From an uncultured Duodenibacillus sp. (GTDB lineage: Bacteria > Pseudomonadota > Gammaproteobacteria > Burkholderiales > Burkholderiaceae_F), in the NCBI GenBank assembly GCA_944388865.1, contig CALXKM010000005.1, positions 1-44,671 of the forward strand: 44,671 nt of DNA, in the 5' to 3' direction. Below the pieces are notes generated by a model. That model ran no database searches, was not told where the DNA came from, and saw nothing but the letters and a program-made list of their open reading frames with translations. A program made the position numbers and the translations under genes. Below, in pieces: positions 6,752 through 15,238 of the stretch (its first letter is position 1; the number at the start of each line of letters is the position of its first letter).

Positions 6752-8116
6752 TCAGGCGGCGGAGCTTGCCGTCAAGGCGTATGAGCCTCGATAGAAAGGA
6801 AATCCTTTGTCGCCATACTGTCGCAGGACGTCGTTCCAATCAGTACCTTTGTCGGATACTGTCAAAACGTCGTTTCCGGGCAGGAAGACAACAGCAGGAA
6901 TGCTTTCGGACAGCAGTTTTTCTCTCAACCTGAGAGCTGCTCTTTGACCTGTTTCCGAATGATCGTTATCAGCAAAGATGAACACGACCTTCGTACCGGC
7001 AGGCACCGATGCGTTGGCTAAACCTTGGGCGGAAACACAAGCCATGCACGGATAGCCGGTTGCTTTTTGAACAGAAAGAGCGGTTTCCATGCCTTCTGCC
7101 AGGCATAAGATGCCGTCGCGACCGATTGATCCAAAACGAATGGCTGCTCCATTGATCGAACGACCTGTCGGTACAGGCATGAGTTTCTTTGCCGGACCGA
7201 AGCCTATCTTCTGCCCTTCCGAGGTCAGATAGGTTCGGTGCAAAGTCACGAGTTCGCCTGCAGCATTCCTGACGGCACAAACCATGCAGGGAAATCTGCC
7301 GATCAGCTTTCCTTCGTCATCGAAGTACGGCTCATTGGCAAGAAAGCGGCAGTTATGGAGGATTTCCGGAGAATCGGGATAGATGCCCCGACTTTTCAGG
7401 TAAGTCGACAACGGAGCCTGCACCAGACTACTTGGCTTGATGACGGCAGCTTTTTCCCATTTGGCGGTGATGGAGCTTTCTCTACGAGCAGTTTCTTCTT
7501 CGGAGATTCTTGCTTGTTCGGCAAGCTCTACATCCGAAGCCGTTTTCTGCGCGGCCCAGAGGACTTTTTTGTACTCTTTGCCCTTGTAGGTGTAGCTCTT
7601 CGTGCCAAGTCGAGAAATTCTGGCGTTGTCGTCGATCTGGATGCCTGCTTCAGTGCAGGCTCTCTTTAGGTCGTTGCCCCAACAATTCTTCGTCTGGCCA
7701 TTTTCCAATCTAAGCTTGACGCAAAAGCACTGATTGCCGCTGCGAAGCGTTGATGTGCCCACAAAAAGCACCTTGCCGTCCATGCTCTCAATTTGAGATG
7801 CCGGGTCAATGCCTTCGGGTGCATTCAGGTAATCGGATACGGCTTTCAAGGCGGTGAAGAAGTTCCACCCATTGACTTTCATCAGAATATGCAAGCCGTC
7901 GAATGCGCCGCAGGTATTGCAGATGCACTGACCGGTCTTCTTGAAATCCCGAAAAAATCTAAAGCCGTCCGAGCCTCCGTGAATGGGGCATTCGCAGTGG
8001 CGTGGTGCAACTTCAATGGCTCGTTTCAGCGCCGGCGCAAGGTTGCTGAGAATTTCATCCCAACGGCCGGCAGCCAAGCGCAGCACCACTTCCGCGTCAA
8101 TTTTGTACTGAGACAT
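6752..8116 (-). CDS. Zinc-ribbon/TOPRIM primase-like protein
   Basis: A 454-aa DNA-primase-related protein. A P4-type zinc ribbon lies at residues 41-69 (C41-E-C43-P-I-H46 … C64-I-C66-N-T-C69). A central region with a second conserved block (KNCWGNDLKRACTEAG) follows. A TOPRIM domain occupies the C-terminal third, with GILCLAEGMETALS (catalytic Glu) and VVFIFADNDHSETGQRAA (DxD) as landmarks. Such proteins make primers during element replication or transfer, or act with plasmid helicases. No helicase domain is present. ATG 8116 follows AAGGAG. Operon neighbours ssb, exo and bet fit a role in copying single-stranded transfer DNA. Confidence 0.82.
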   Translation of the reverse strand: MSQYKIDAEVVLRLAAGRWDEILSNLAPALKRAIEVAPRHCECPIHGGSDGFRFFRDFKKTGQCICNTCGAFDGLHILMKVNGWNFFTALKAVSDYLNAPEGIDPASQIESMDGKVLFVGTSTLRSGNQCFCVKLRLENGQTKNCWGNDLKRACTEAGIQIDDNARISRLGTKSYTYKGKEYKKVLWAAQKTASDVELAEQARISEEETARRESSITAKWEKAAVIKPSSLVQAPLSTYLKSRGIYPDSPEILHNCRFLANEPYFDDEGKLIGRFPCMVCAVRNAAGELVTLHRTYLTSEGQKIGFGPAKKLMPVPTGRSINGAAIRFGSIGRDGILCLAEGMETALSVQKATGYPCMACVSAQGLANASVPAGTKVVFIFADNDHSETGQRAALRLREKLLSESIPAVVFLPGNDVLTVSDKGTDWNDVLRQYGDKGFPFYRGSYALTASSAA

Positions 8117-8140
8117 ATTTTTTCTCCTTGGTTGAGGTCT

Positions 8141-8190
8141 CTCTGAGGGTTCGAAGACCCTCAGAGGGACTTCTCGCCCCTCAGAGGGAT
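8141..8190 (-). promoter_or_regulatory. Intergenic hairpin cluster before the primase gene
   Basis: Minus-strand CTCTGAGGGT / ACCCTCAGAG is a perfect 10-bp stem (8141-8166). A further copy of CCCTCTGAGGGG lies just upstream, so two alternative stems are possible. The expected second hairpin over the Shine-Dalgarno is weak here (CCT / AGG). Confidence 0.65.
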
Positions 8191-8214
8191 GTATGAAGCT
8201 CGTTGAAAGCCGAA

Positions 8215-8655
8215 TCAGCAGGGAATGTCCTCATTGGGGAATGAATCCTGAGGAACAGGTGCTGACTGGCGTGAAGAACGAGCATTGGCACGTGATTGAT
8301 TGCCTTGGGCGGAGTGGGGATTCGCAAGAATTTGCAAATCTTCCACCGCAATAGACGCGCTGCGTCCCTTGTAGCCGTTGGCAAGCTCAACTTCGCGGTA
8401 CGAAAGTGAGCCCTGAACACATACGACAGTGCCTTTTTTGAGCACTTCGGCCAGCTTCGCGGCACGAGAGCCGAACAGCAGGCAATCGTGAAAGGTCGAT
8501 GCGTTTTCATAAGTGCCGTCTTGTTTCTTGGTGGAAACAGAGGTGGCGACGCTCAGAATCAGCATCGAAGTTCCGGATTTCGTGTTCTGAAGGCGAGCAT
8601 CCTGAGAAAGGCGACCGCAGAGGATCACCTGGGAAAACGAGCGGTAATGCAACAT
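8215..8655 (-). CDS. ssb: Single-stranded DNA-binding protein
   Basis: A 146-aa SSB with an N-terminal OB fold (residues ~5-110: VILCGRLSQDARLQNTKSGTSML, then FHDCLLFGSRAAKLAEVLKKGTVVCVQGSL). A Gln/Ser/Arg-rich linker and an acidic tip PNEDIPC follow. In SSBs the last residue of the tip is normally Phe (DDDIPF), which docks into partner proteins; here it is Cys, so host-partner docking may be altered. Conjugative elements of the SXT/IncA-C group carry ssb beside bet and exo, as here. ATG 8655; leader hairpins precede it. Confidence 0.92.
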   Translation of the reverse strand: MLHYRSFSQVILCGRLSQDARLQNTKSGTSMLILSVATSVSTKKQDGTYENASTFHDCLLFGSRAAKLAEVLKKGTVVCVQGSLSYREVELANGYKGRSASIAVEDLQILANPHSAQGNQSRANARSSRQSAPVPQDSFPNEDIPC

Positions 8656-8660
8656 TTTTG

Positions 8661-8726
8661 AATCTCCAAAAAGGAAATTGCAGACAACCCGCTTTCCCGG
8701 CAGGGAAAGCAGATTCCCTGCAAGGG
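8661..8726 (-). promoter_or_regulatory. Two-hairpin intergenic leader before ssb
   Basis: H1: GCAGGGAA / TTCCCTGC with outer CCC / GGG (8696-8726). H2: AATTTCC / GGAGATT (8661-8679), seven pairs with a TTTTT loop; the 3' arm is the Shine-Dalgarno. Confidence 0.75.
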
Positions 8727-8754
8727 TGAAAGAAAATATGAATTGAAAGAGAAA

Positions 8755-10584
8755 TCAGCAGAGACCTTTAAGAACCAATGCTTTGCTGATGGACATCAGT
8801 TTTTGCTGAAGGTCATCAAATCCTTGCAGTGTCTCGATGAGGTCAAAGCACTCCTTGAGGCTGTCGCTGCCGTCATAAGCATCAACGAGAATGCCGACGA
8901 GCGCACAGCCGGAACGCTTAAGTTCCTTGAGAATGGCTTGAGCGTCAAAAGTGACTCTTCCGTCGGTAATGACGAAAATCATCTTCTTGCGTTCGGGTCT
9001 TTGCGCGATTTCGGCAGCAGCACCAAGAACAGCTTCGGCAAGCGGTGTGCCGCCGTAGCTGCTGAGGGTTCCAAACAGATCGACATGCTTTTCGAGCTTG
9101 TCTTCGAAAGGAACGACCTTGATGTAGTTGCCCTGATTGTTATGGCAACCGGCAGCAGCGCTGGGAAAAACATTCAGTGTGGACTTGACAAACGAAATTG
9201 AGCGCAACGCGGTAAGCATTGCCAGGCAAGCGCGAATGGCTAACTCAGACTTAGGCCCGACAGATCCGGAAAGATCCAGAAGGATGCTTACCGAAGTGTC
9301 CACGGCATGAACCTCTTGTCGGCGTTCAAAAATTCTTGCCGAGCCGGTTGTAAGCCTGCTCATGCGCGAAAGACTGATTCTGCGACCGCGGTCAGCCGTG
9401 TAGTAGCCAGTTCTTGCTTTTGTCTGAATAGCCCCCAGAAGAGATCGTCTTGCAACGACGCTGTCTGCGAGGGCCTGCTCAAGCAGTTTCCTGCCTCTTT
9501 GTTTATCCCTATCAGGACAAGTGACATTAGGACATTTGTTGTCTTGAGTCACGCTTGTCGAGAAAGTGTATCTGGACTGATCGGTAGCGGCGCTTTTAGC
9601 GATCTTTTCACGAAGCTGTTCCGATAAGTCAATACTTTTGATGCTTTTGCTGCTGCTTTCAAGTGCCTTTTTTGCGTTGTCGGCATGTTTGTCTGATGCC
9701 GAATCGGAGCCAGATCCAGAATCTGTGCCGGAATCAGAGCTTGAGTTTTCATCAGCGGACGAATCGTTCGAACTGGACGATTGCGCTTCGCTGTTGGAAT
9801 CTGCCTGCTGTGCTTTCCGAGCATCATTTCCGAGATCAGTTCTCTTAGATGTGCCTTGGCCTTGATTGACGTTTTCATTGGCCTTCCCGTTCTCGTTTGT
9901 GTTCTCAGAGCCGGTTTCCGGGTTTTCGGAATTCGATTGCTGAGAACCGTCTGGTTGAAAACAGGGAGCGTCTTCTGCTTTCTTTTTGAGAATGGCAAGA
10001 AGTTTCTTAGCCATGTCGCAGACGTCGTCTGTACTACAAAGCTTGCCAAAGTTTGCAAGTACAGCATCAACCTTGGTCATAACGGCATCCCCAAAGAGCT
10101 TTTCTCCTCTGCGGCGCGCAACTTCGGCCGGCTTGGCAAAAAGGCGGTTGAAAGAGCTTTCGGTTGCAAATAAAGCGTATGAAACGAAGACCGTTGCCGG
10201 GTCCATGCGATTGATTGTTTTGAGCATGGATTGGAGCGACGGCTCGTAGCACTTGTTGAGCAAATAGTGCGCGCCGGCGTATTCGCCGATGATTCGCTTT
10301 TCGATTCTGGAATCTTCAAGCGCATTCATCAGTTTGAAGTGCAAGTCGCAGGAAGGCTTCGTCCGGAAGTTCGTGAAGCGAATGTGACTGGCTTCGTGAA
10401 CCATAAAACCGAGAAGTTCCTCGCGGCTGATGGCGCGTTCGTTCAATTTGAGCGGAAGCTCAATGACCCGACCGTTGGTACAGCAATTGGTGCCTAGCTC
10501 GACGCTGACGCCAAGCTTGTTTGCCAAGATGCTCGCCACCATCGGCAGGCTTTTAAGAAAATTCTGGTTCAGTTGCGTGTTCAT
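8755..10584 (-). CDS. CobT-like von Willebrand factor A domain protein
   Basis: A 609-aa protein. The N-terminal ~200 residues include a zincin-like HEASH motif (residues 63-67) in FMVHEASHIRF. A Ser/Asn/Asp-rich low-complexity linker (~205-300) follows. The C-terminal VWA domain has the MIDAS motif DLSGSVG, Thr in YGGTPLAEA and FVITDGRVTF. The arrangement is that of CobT-like subunits that pair with a MoxR/CobS AAA+ ATPase; such pairs act as metal chelatases or remodelling machines. The cognate ATPase is encoded four genes upstream in the same operon, as in SXT/IncA-C elements. The substrate is unknown. ATG 10584 with GAGG upstream; the upstream frame to 10617 would cover the hairpin. Confidence 0.85.
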   Translation of the reverse strand: MNTQLNQNFLKSLPMVASILANKLGVSVELGTNCCTNGRVIELPLKLNERAISREELLGFMVHEASHIRFTNFRTKPSCDLHFKLMNALEDSRIEKRIIGEYAGAHYLLNKCYEPSLQSMLKTINRMDPATVFVSYALFATESSFNRLFAKPAEVARRRGEKLFGDAVMTKVDAVLANFGKLCSTDDVCDMAKKLLAILKKKAEDAPCFQPDGSQQSNSENPETGSENTNENGKANENVNQGQGTSKRTDLGNDARKAQQADSNSEAQSSSSNDSSADENSSSDSGTDSGSGSDSASDKHADNAKKALESSSKSIKSIDLSEQLREKIAKSAATDQSRYTFSTSVTQDNKCPNVTCPDRDKQRGRKLLEQALADSVVARRSLLGAIQTKARTGYYTADRGRRISLSRMSRLTTGSARIFERRQEVHAVDTSVSILLDLSGSVGPKSELAIRACLAMLTALRSISFVKSTLNVFPSAAAGCHNNQGNYIKVVPFEDKLEKHVDLFGTLSSYGGTPLAEAVLGAAAEIAQRPERKKMIFVITDGRVTFDAQAILKELKRSGCALVGILVDAYDGSDSLKECFDLIETLQGFDDLQQKLMSISKALVLKGLC

Positions 10585-10585
10585 T

Positions 10586-10662
10586 GCTTTCACCTCGAAG
10601 AGCTGAAGCGAGAACACGCACCGTTTCGCATTTGCGAGAGGTTGTGTTCTCGCAAAGTGCGA
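10586..10662 (-). promoter_or_regulatory. Two-hairpin intergenic leader before the VWA gene
   Basis: H1: TCGCACTTTGCGAGA / TCTCGCAAATGCGA (10626-10662), a 14-bp stem with one bulged C. H2 (10586-10609): GCTT-CA-CTC / GAG-TG-AAGC with a TTC loop; GAGG of the ribosome site lies in the 3' arm. Confidence 0.75.
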
Positions 10663-10671
10663 TAAAGGGAC

Positions 10672-12018
10672 TCAAAAGGCTGACAGTTGGATTTGTGCCG
10701 GAGCCGGCGGAATGTCTGCAATTTCCTGAACTGCAGGTTCCTGTGAATCGGTTTCCGAAGAAACATCCTCAAAACACATTTCCAGCATCCGATTGAGCGT
10801 TTCAAGATCTTCCCCGTCGGTTTGACCGGACTTGTCCGTCTTTTCCGTGGTTTCGATCTTTGAAACGGCTGAGTGCTGGGGTTGCGGCGCCTCAAAACCC
10901 TCCTCGCAAACGGGACTGGTTTTGTCGGATGCTGCATTCTCGACTGAATTTTCAGCGGGAACCGGATCCAACGTAAGCTCGGGCTGCTTGGCTTCTTCTT
11001 TTGAGAAAGGAGAAACAGCATCGGGCTCGACAGCCGGCTCGTGAGTGATTGACTTTTGAGACTGGGCAGTTTCGACCGTACTCATCTGCGCAAAGGCCGG
11101 AAGCACATTTGCAAGATGAGCATTGAGCGTCAACTTTCCCGTGGCCACTTCAATCAGAAGCTGTTCGCTGCACAAAACGCCAAGAGAGGCATTGAGCGCA
11201 TTGAACTGATCAGCAGTGAATTTGCCGCGTGTCGGCATCAGGGCAAGCAATCGGTCAATAAGGTCAATGATGGGAGTCACCCCTCCATTGAGAAATCTCA
11301 GACCGTTTAACTTTTCCTTCATCACTTTCAAAGTCGACAGGGTTCGTTGGGAGAGATCGTCGGCACATTTTCCGGAAACGGAACGTTTGTGCAGAAGTCG
11401 AGAGCGTTTGGCAACGTCTTCGATTACCTCGCCGAACAAGCTGTCAACTGTTCTTTTGAGAGAGTCGGTTTTGTCGATTTCGGCCTCGGCAGGCACAAAT
11501 CGGAAAACCGCAAAGTCAGCGTTTATTTTCTGAGCTACGCTGCCCGCATTGGGTTGGGCGGCGCGGATCTGCTCTGCAAATTCCGGATTGCGGGCAATCC
11601 ACTCACGGCACTTCTCGTCCAGTGTAGAGGCGAGGCTGTCGCGGGCTTGGTTGTACTCATCGGCAATGTCTCGAAGTCCGGAGAGGATTTCAGGAGCCTT
11701 GTCGACGGGAAGAACAACGCCTTTGCAAAACGGCAGTCCGTGATCGGCCAGAAGAGTTTCAGCCCTCTTTTTGAGCGTGTCGAACACTCTCAAGTGAATT
11801 GGGTCGATGACTCTTTTTTGACCGTAATTTGCCGTTACCTCCTCGGGAGGCAGGTAGCCGTCTTTTCCAATCGTGTAGTCGGCGCGCTGCATGGTGGCAG
11901 TGCCTGTCCACTGACGGAAAAAGAGATAAATGACGCACAACTTCTGAGCTTTGAGCTCAACAGGAAGTTCGACGCAGCGTTCGGCTGCGGTGCTGGTGCT
12001 GGTTGTAACGTTTGTCAT
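10672..12018 (-). CDS. DUF3150-family protein
   Basis: A 448-aa protein resembling the DUF3150 family of conjugative elements. The N-terminus has LPVELKAQKLCVIYLFFRQWTGT and a YLPPEEVTANYGQKRVIDP block. The middle is helical and charged, with coiled-coil-like stretches. The last ~130 residues are Glu/Ser/Pro-rich and probably disordered. The family sits beside CobS- and VWA/CobT-type genes in SXT- and IncA/C-like elements; its biochemical role is unknown. ATG 12018 was chosen because GGAGA lies 8 bases upstream. Family call from gene order and N-terminal pattern. Confidence 0.72.
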   Translation of the reverse strand: MTNVTTSTSTAAERCVELPVELKAQKLCVIYLFFRQWTGTATMQRADYTIGKDGYLPPEEVTANYGQKRVIDPIHLRVFDTLKKRAETLLADHGLPFCKGVVLPVDKAPEILSGLRDIADEYNQARDSLASTLDEKCREWIARNPEFAEQIRAAQPNAGSVAQKINADFAVFRFVPAEAEIDKTDSLKRTVDSLFGEVIEDVAKRSRLLHKRSVSGKCADDLSQRTLSTLKVMKEKLNGLRFLNGGVTPIIDLIDRLLALMPTRGKFTADQFNALNASLGVLCSEQLLIEVATGKLTLNAHLANVLPAFAQMSTVETAQSQKSITHEPAVEPDAVSPFSKEEAKQPELTLDPVPAENSVENAASDKTSPVCEEGFEAPQPQHSAVSKIETTEKTDKSGQTDGEDLETLNRMLEMCFEDVSSETDSQEPAVQEIADIPPAPAQIQLSAF

Positions 12019-12024
12019 GATGAT

Positions 12025-12082
12025 TCTCCGAAGCCGAAGACACACATGACAATCCCCGACGAGGGCATCCGTGTACCCTCGG
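12025..12082 (-). promoter_or_regulatory. Intergenic hairpin leader before the DUF3150 gene
   Basis: H1: CCGAGGG / CCCTCGTCGG (12056-12082). H2 is modest: TCTTC / GGAGA (12025-12040) with one wobble, the 3' arm being the Shine-Dalgarno. Confidence 0.6.
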
Positions 12083-12100
12083 CAGAGGTTTAAAAATAAG

Positions 12101-13105
12101 TTACCAACAAAGGTTGTTTCGGTCATTCTGAATCGTGCGAATCGCTTCGCAGATCTCCTCGTTTGCCTCCGGCACGAAGTCGGTCGGAAACTCGGATTTG
12201 CTCAGATTGAACTTCTGAACCAAGTTGGAGTCGCGGCGGCAGTTGTCGATTTCGTCTTCAGTGAGCAGCAGCCCGCGCTTGGAGAGCACTTTTTTGTAGT
12301 CAATGCTTCCGCGCTGCGTGTACTGGCACACGGAGACGCCGTAGAAATCCGCATTCTTGAAATTGCCCATCAAAGCCAGAAGCTTTTGCTTGGGTTCTTC
12401 CAGAAGCTCGGTGAGGCGGTTGATTTCCTCTTTGATTCTGCGGAAATCGGCAGCGGCTCGTCCCCAGGCAATGAGATCATCGCCCTTGGGAACATAAATG
12501 TCGCGTTCAGGAATTTTTTCAGGCGCCTTGTCCTTCAAGATGTTCTTTTTCCAGAACTCCAGGCATTTGACCCTCATTTCCGAGATCATGGCTTCGTCTC
12601 TTTTGACGAGGAACTCTTTGATTCTCCCGTTTCCAAGAAAGAAAACCAACCATCCCTGAGAGGCGCCTGCAACCAGCATCTGCCACTGAACCTGCCAGCG
12701 ATAGTGCCGGTAGGCTTCAGAGTTTTCGCCTTTGGCTAGGACATCTTCCAATGTCGAGTCGCCCGGACATTTGATTTCGACAGGTTCGCCTGCCGAAGTC
12801 AGTCCGTCAAACGATGCACGGAAAATTCGATTTTCATCGGCTTCTCCGCACGTCGGCATAACGACGTCCGTGTGTTTCGTCATGAAGATGTCCCTGGCTT
12901 CGTCTTCGTGGTCAATACCGTACTGAACGTAGGGATTGCCGGAAAGATCAACAGGCAGCACTCTGCCGGTCTTCTCTGCCCAAACGCGCCAGGGCGTCAT
13001 GAACTCCGAGTGACCGCTGATGGCAACAGCCTCAGTTGCAGTGATGCCTTTGGTGCGCCAGTTGTGCCAAGGCTCGCTTCTTTGTTCAAGTTCAACGTAA
13101 ATCAT
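12101..13105 (-). CDS. exo: YqaJ/lambda-exonuclease-family recombination nuclease
   Basis: A 334-aa 5'-3' double-strand exonuclease partner of the Bet annealing protein. Hallmarks: SEPWHNWRTKGITATEAVAISG near the start, YVQYGIDHEDEARDIF, then the PD-(D/E)XK metal site RASFDGLT…GEPVEIKCPGD, and WQVQWQMLVAG (Q motif). A helical C-terminal third follows (~220-334). Paired with bet, 71 bp upstream, it forms a lambda-Red-like recombination unit, as in SXT ICEs where it promotes element hybridisation. ATG 13105 with AAGGA upstream. Confidence 0.92.
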   Translation of the reverse strand: MIYVELEQRSEPWHNWRTKGITATEAVAISGHSEFMTPWRVWAEKTGRVLPVDLSGNPYVQYGIDHEDEARDIFMTKHTDVVMPTCGEADENRIFRASFDGLTSAGEPVEIKCPGDSTLEDVLAKGENSEAYRHYRWQVQWQMLVAGASQGWLVFFLGNGRIKEFLVKRDEAMISEMRVKCLEFWKKNILKDKAPEKIPERDIYVPKGDDLIAWGRAAADFRRIKEEINRLTELLEEPKQKLLALMGNFKNADFYGVSVCQYTQRGSIDYKKVLSKRGLLLTEDEIDNCRRDSNLVQKFNLSKSEFPTDFVPEANEEICEAIRTIQNDRNNLCW

Positions 13106-13126
13106 GTCTTGTCCTTAAGAGAGGCC

Positions 13127-13163
13127 GGCAACGGCTTGCACCATTTGAGGCGCGGCCGTTGCC
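13127..13163 (-). promoter_or_regulatory. Intergenic hairpin between bet and exo
   Basis: H1: GGCAACGGC / GCCGTTGCC, a perfect 9-bp stem with a 19-base loop. A second hairpin over the AAGGA site is not convincing at this junction. Confidence 0.65.
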
Positions 13164-13176
13164 ATCACACGCGGTG

Positions 13177-14088
13177 TTACAGAGGCAGTTCTTTGGCTTC
13201 AGGAGATTCATCAGAGGCCGCTTCATTCTCAATATGAGCTTCAGCAGCATTGATGGCTTGACGCTGTACCTCGGAACGCGCCTGTTCAAGCTTGGCTACG
13301 ACGTAGGCCCGTTCTTCTCCTTGGAGACGCTCTGCGAATTTGAATGCCGGGGCAAAGTCGTTGCGATTGAGCGCAAGCGCAATTGCTTTTCCGGCAATTT
13401 CTTCGAGTTTGTCTTTGTCAAAAGAGACAGGCTTGTGAACGGGTTTCTGGATCGTGACCTGACCGTTAACCGCAACGGAGTTTCCGTTGAGATCTTCGAT
13501 GTCGATGACCTCGCCCGAGTCGCTCACTCCAACATCGGAAATCCCTGTTACGGGGAAGCTGAAGCGAATGGCTTGAATCAGTGCTCTGTGATGCAGCATG
13601 TGCCGTGGGCGGGAGCGCCATACGGGACTTGTGGCGACAAAAGCCTCGGTCATGTACACGCGCTCGGTGATGGGATGTGAAATACCCTTTTGCCAAATCG
13701 TGCATTCGCACCATTCAGGTACGGTGCCGACATTGGCAAGTTCAACGGTAGAGTCCGAATAACGGATTTCATAACCGTCAAACGCAGGCTGGCGGAGCAT
13801 GATGGCCTTCCAGCCGTCGACGCTCACCAGAGGCTGCACAACCCCGTTTTTCCCGCGGAAAGCCCAGATTTCGCGACGCATCGGATTGATGCCAAGTTGT
13901 TCGGCAACCATCAGAACGTACATCACTTCTTCCGGAGCAAATGCACGGCCGTTGGGTTCGGGTTTGAAACAGGTCTTGCTCATGGTGTTCCAGAGCTTGT
14001 CCGGATCAACCTTGAACTGCTCGGCCATTCTGACGATGATGCTGCGGTTGGGATCTTTGGCAGCAAGAGCTTGATTTTCGGTAGTCAT
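13177..14088 (-). CDS. bet: Phage recombination protein Bet (RecT/Redβ-type annealase)
   Basis: A 303-aa single-strand annealing protein. The core matches Bet: LGINPMRREIWAFRGKNGVVQPLVSVDGWKAI (given here in part), a cysteine-containing CECTIWQKG segment, PVWRSRPRHMLHHRALIQAIRFSFP and GISDV. A helical, Glu-rich tail begins at ~residue 215. It pairs with the downstream exonuclease and SSB for homologous recombination of the element. ATG 14088 carries GAGG 8-12 bases upstream inside hairpin H2; a longer frame to 14235 would overlap the leader. Confidence 0.92.
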   Translation of the reverse strand: MTTENQALAAKDPNRSIIVRMAEQFKVDPDKLWNTMSKTCFKPEPNGRAFAPEEVMYVLMVAEQLGINPMRREIWAFRGKNGVVQPLVSVDGWKAIMLRQPAFDGYEIRYSDSTVELANVGTVPEWCECTIWQKGISHPITERVYMTEAFVATSPVWRSRPRHMLHHRALIQAIRFSFPVTGISDVGVSDSGEVIDIEDLNGNSVAVNGQVTIQKPVHKPVSFDKDKLEEIAGKAIALALNRNDFAPAFKFAERLQGEERAYVVAKLEQARSEVQRQAINAAEAHIENEAASDESPEAKELPL

Positions 14089-14162
14089 TTTGTATCCTCG
14101 GAAAGCAACGCTCCCGAGAGTACAAAATCTTCCCCGAAGGGCCTGATTTTGATCCCTTCGGG
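14088..14162 (-). promoter_or_regulatory. Two-hairpin intergenic leader before bet
   Basis: H1: CCCGAAGGG / CCCTTCGGG, perfect 9 bp (14133-14162). H2 (14088-14127): TTTTGTACTCTCGG / CCGAGGATACAAAA, 13 of 14 positions paired, enclosing the GAGGA site and running to the first base of the ATG. Confidence 0.8.
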
Positions 14163-14185
14163 AGCGGTTGAAAAAAAAGTTTTTG

Positions 14186-15235
14186 TTAAGGCGTCGTTGA
14201 GGTATGTCCGGCTTCAGGGCCATTCCATGCCTCACCGAAAACGGTTAAGGCAATGGCGTTGGCTGCTTCGCACTCGGAGTCACTCAACTTGTTTAAGAAG
14301 AAGAGCTCCAGAGTCTTTTTCAGCGGCACCTTATCGCTTTGATAGAACTGAACCGTATTAGCCCAATTCACCAGAGAGCGAGTCGAAAAAGGAACGCTGA
14401 TCGAGGCAATGTTGTTGGCTGTGCCAACAAACGCTTTGCGCATTTCGGAAGCGAACTTGCACATGCGCTTGCGAATGGTTGCGGGAATGTTGGGAGCAAC
14501 ATTCTTGAGAATGCCTCGTTCGATTTCCTCTGAGGGGTAATCGACTTTGAGCATTCTGTAGCGGTCCATTGCAGCGACGTTTTGCTGTTGAACACCTTGG
14601 TAGAGACCGCTCATGTCCCCTGCACCATTGCTGTTGCCGGTGACAATCAAGCGAAACATCGGGTGCGGCTTGATGGCCTCGCCTTTGTTTTCCGCTACCA
14701 GAAGGTTTCTTCCCTCAATGACGTCGTTTAAAGCCGAAAGCTCGCCGGGACTGGCAAGATCGACTTCATTTAATACAAGAATCCAGCCGTTGCGCATTGC
14801 CATCGGTAGTGCGTTGTAGATGAATTTCATCGTAGGCTGCGTCTGATTCTCAGTCTGCGTTAAGCCCCACTGACCTTTGAGGTCGGTGAATTCAAAACGG
14901 TTGTTGAGAGTCAGATCAACGACGGGCCAGTTGAGCCGAGCCGCCACCTGCATGATTGCTGAAGTCTTGCCGCATCCCGTGGGGCCGGTAAGCCATAAGG
15001 CCGTACCTTGGGGATACATCAGAAAAATCAGCAGATCCTGCAAAAGAGAGCGGTCGAAGACGTAGTTCGGATCCTTTCTGGGAATGCGCGGGTTTGTCGT
15101 GTCCGAAAAACCGGTGCAGCGCCAGGCGGGATTGAACTTGTATTCTGAGCCGTCGGGATTGATGACGTGTTCAAAAGAAGCACCGGTGATTTCCGTGTAG
15201 AAATCCGTGCCTGCATTGTTTTGCGTCTGGGTCAT
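14186..15235 (-). CDS. MoxR/CobS-like AAA+ ATPase
   Basis: A 349-aa AAA+ ATPase. Walker A is GPTGCGKTS (84-92), Walker B ILVLNEVDLAS near 149-159, sensor-1-like RLIVTGNSNG, and arginine-containing MDRYRMLKV. These are the landmarks of CobS/CbbQ/MoxR proteins, which work with VWA (CobT-like) partners; that partner is encoded at 8755-10584. First gene of the operon. ATG 15235 follows GGAGAACACATC, with the GGAG buried in a perfect hairpin. Its leader (15304-15640) has no gene and probably carries the operon promoter. Confidence 0.88.
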   Translation of the reverse strand: MTQTQNNAGTDFYTEITGASFEHVINPDGSEYKFNPAWRCTGFSDTTNPRIPRKDPNYVFDRSLLQDLLIFLMYPQGTALWLTGPTGCGKTSAIMQVAARLNWPVVDLTLNNRFEFTDLKGQWGLTQTENQTQPTMKFIYNALPMAMRNGWILVLNEVDLASPGELSALNDVIEGRNLLVAENKGEAIKPHPMFRLIVTGNSNGAGDMSGLYQGVQQQNVAAMDRYRMLKVDYPSEEIERGILKNVAPNIPATIRKRMCKFASEMRKAFVGTANNIASISVPFSTRSLVNWANTVQFYQSDKVPLKKTLELFFLNKLSDSECEAANAIALTVFGEAWNGPEAGHTSTTP

Positions 15236-15238
15236 GAT

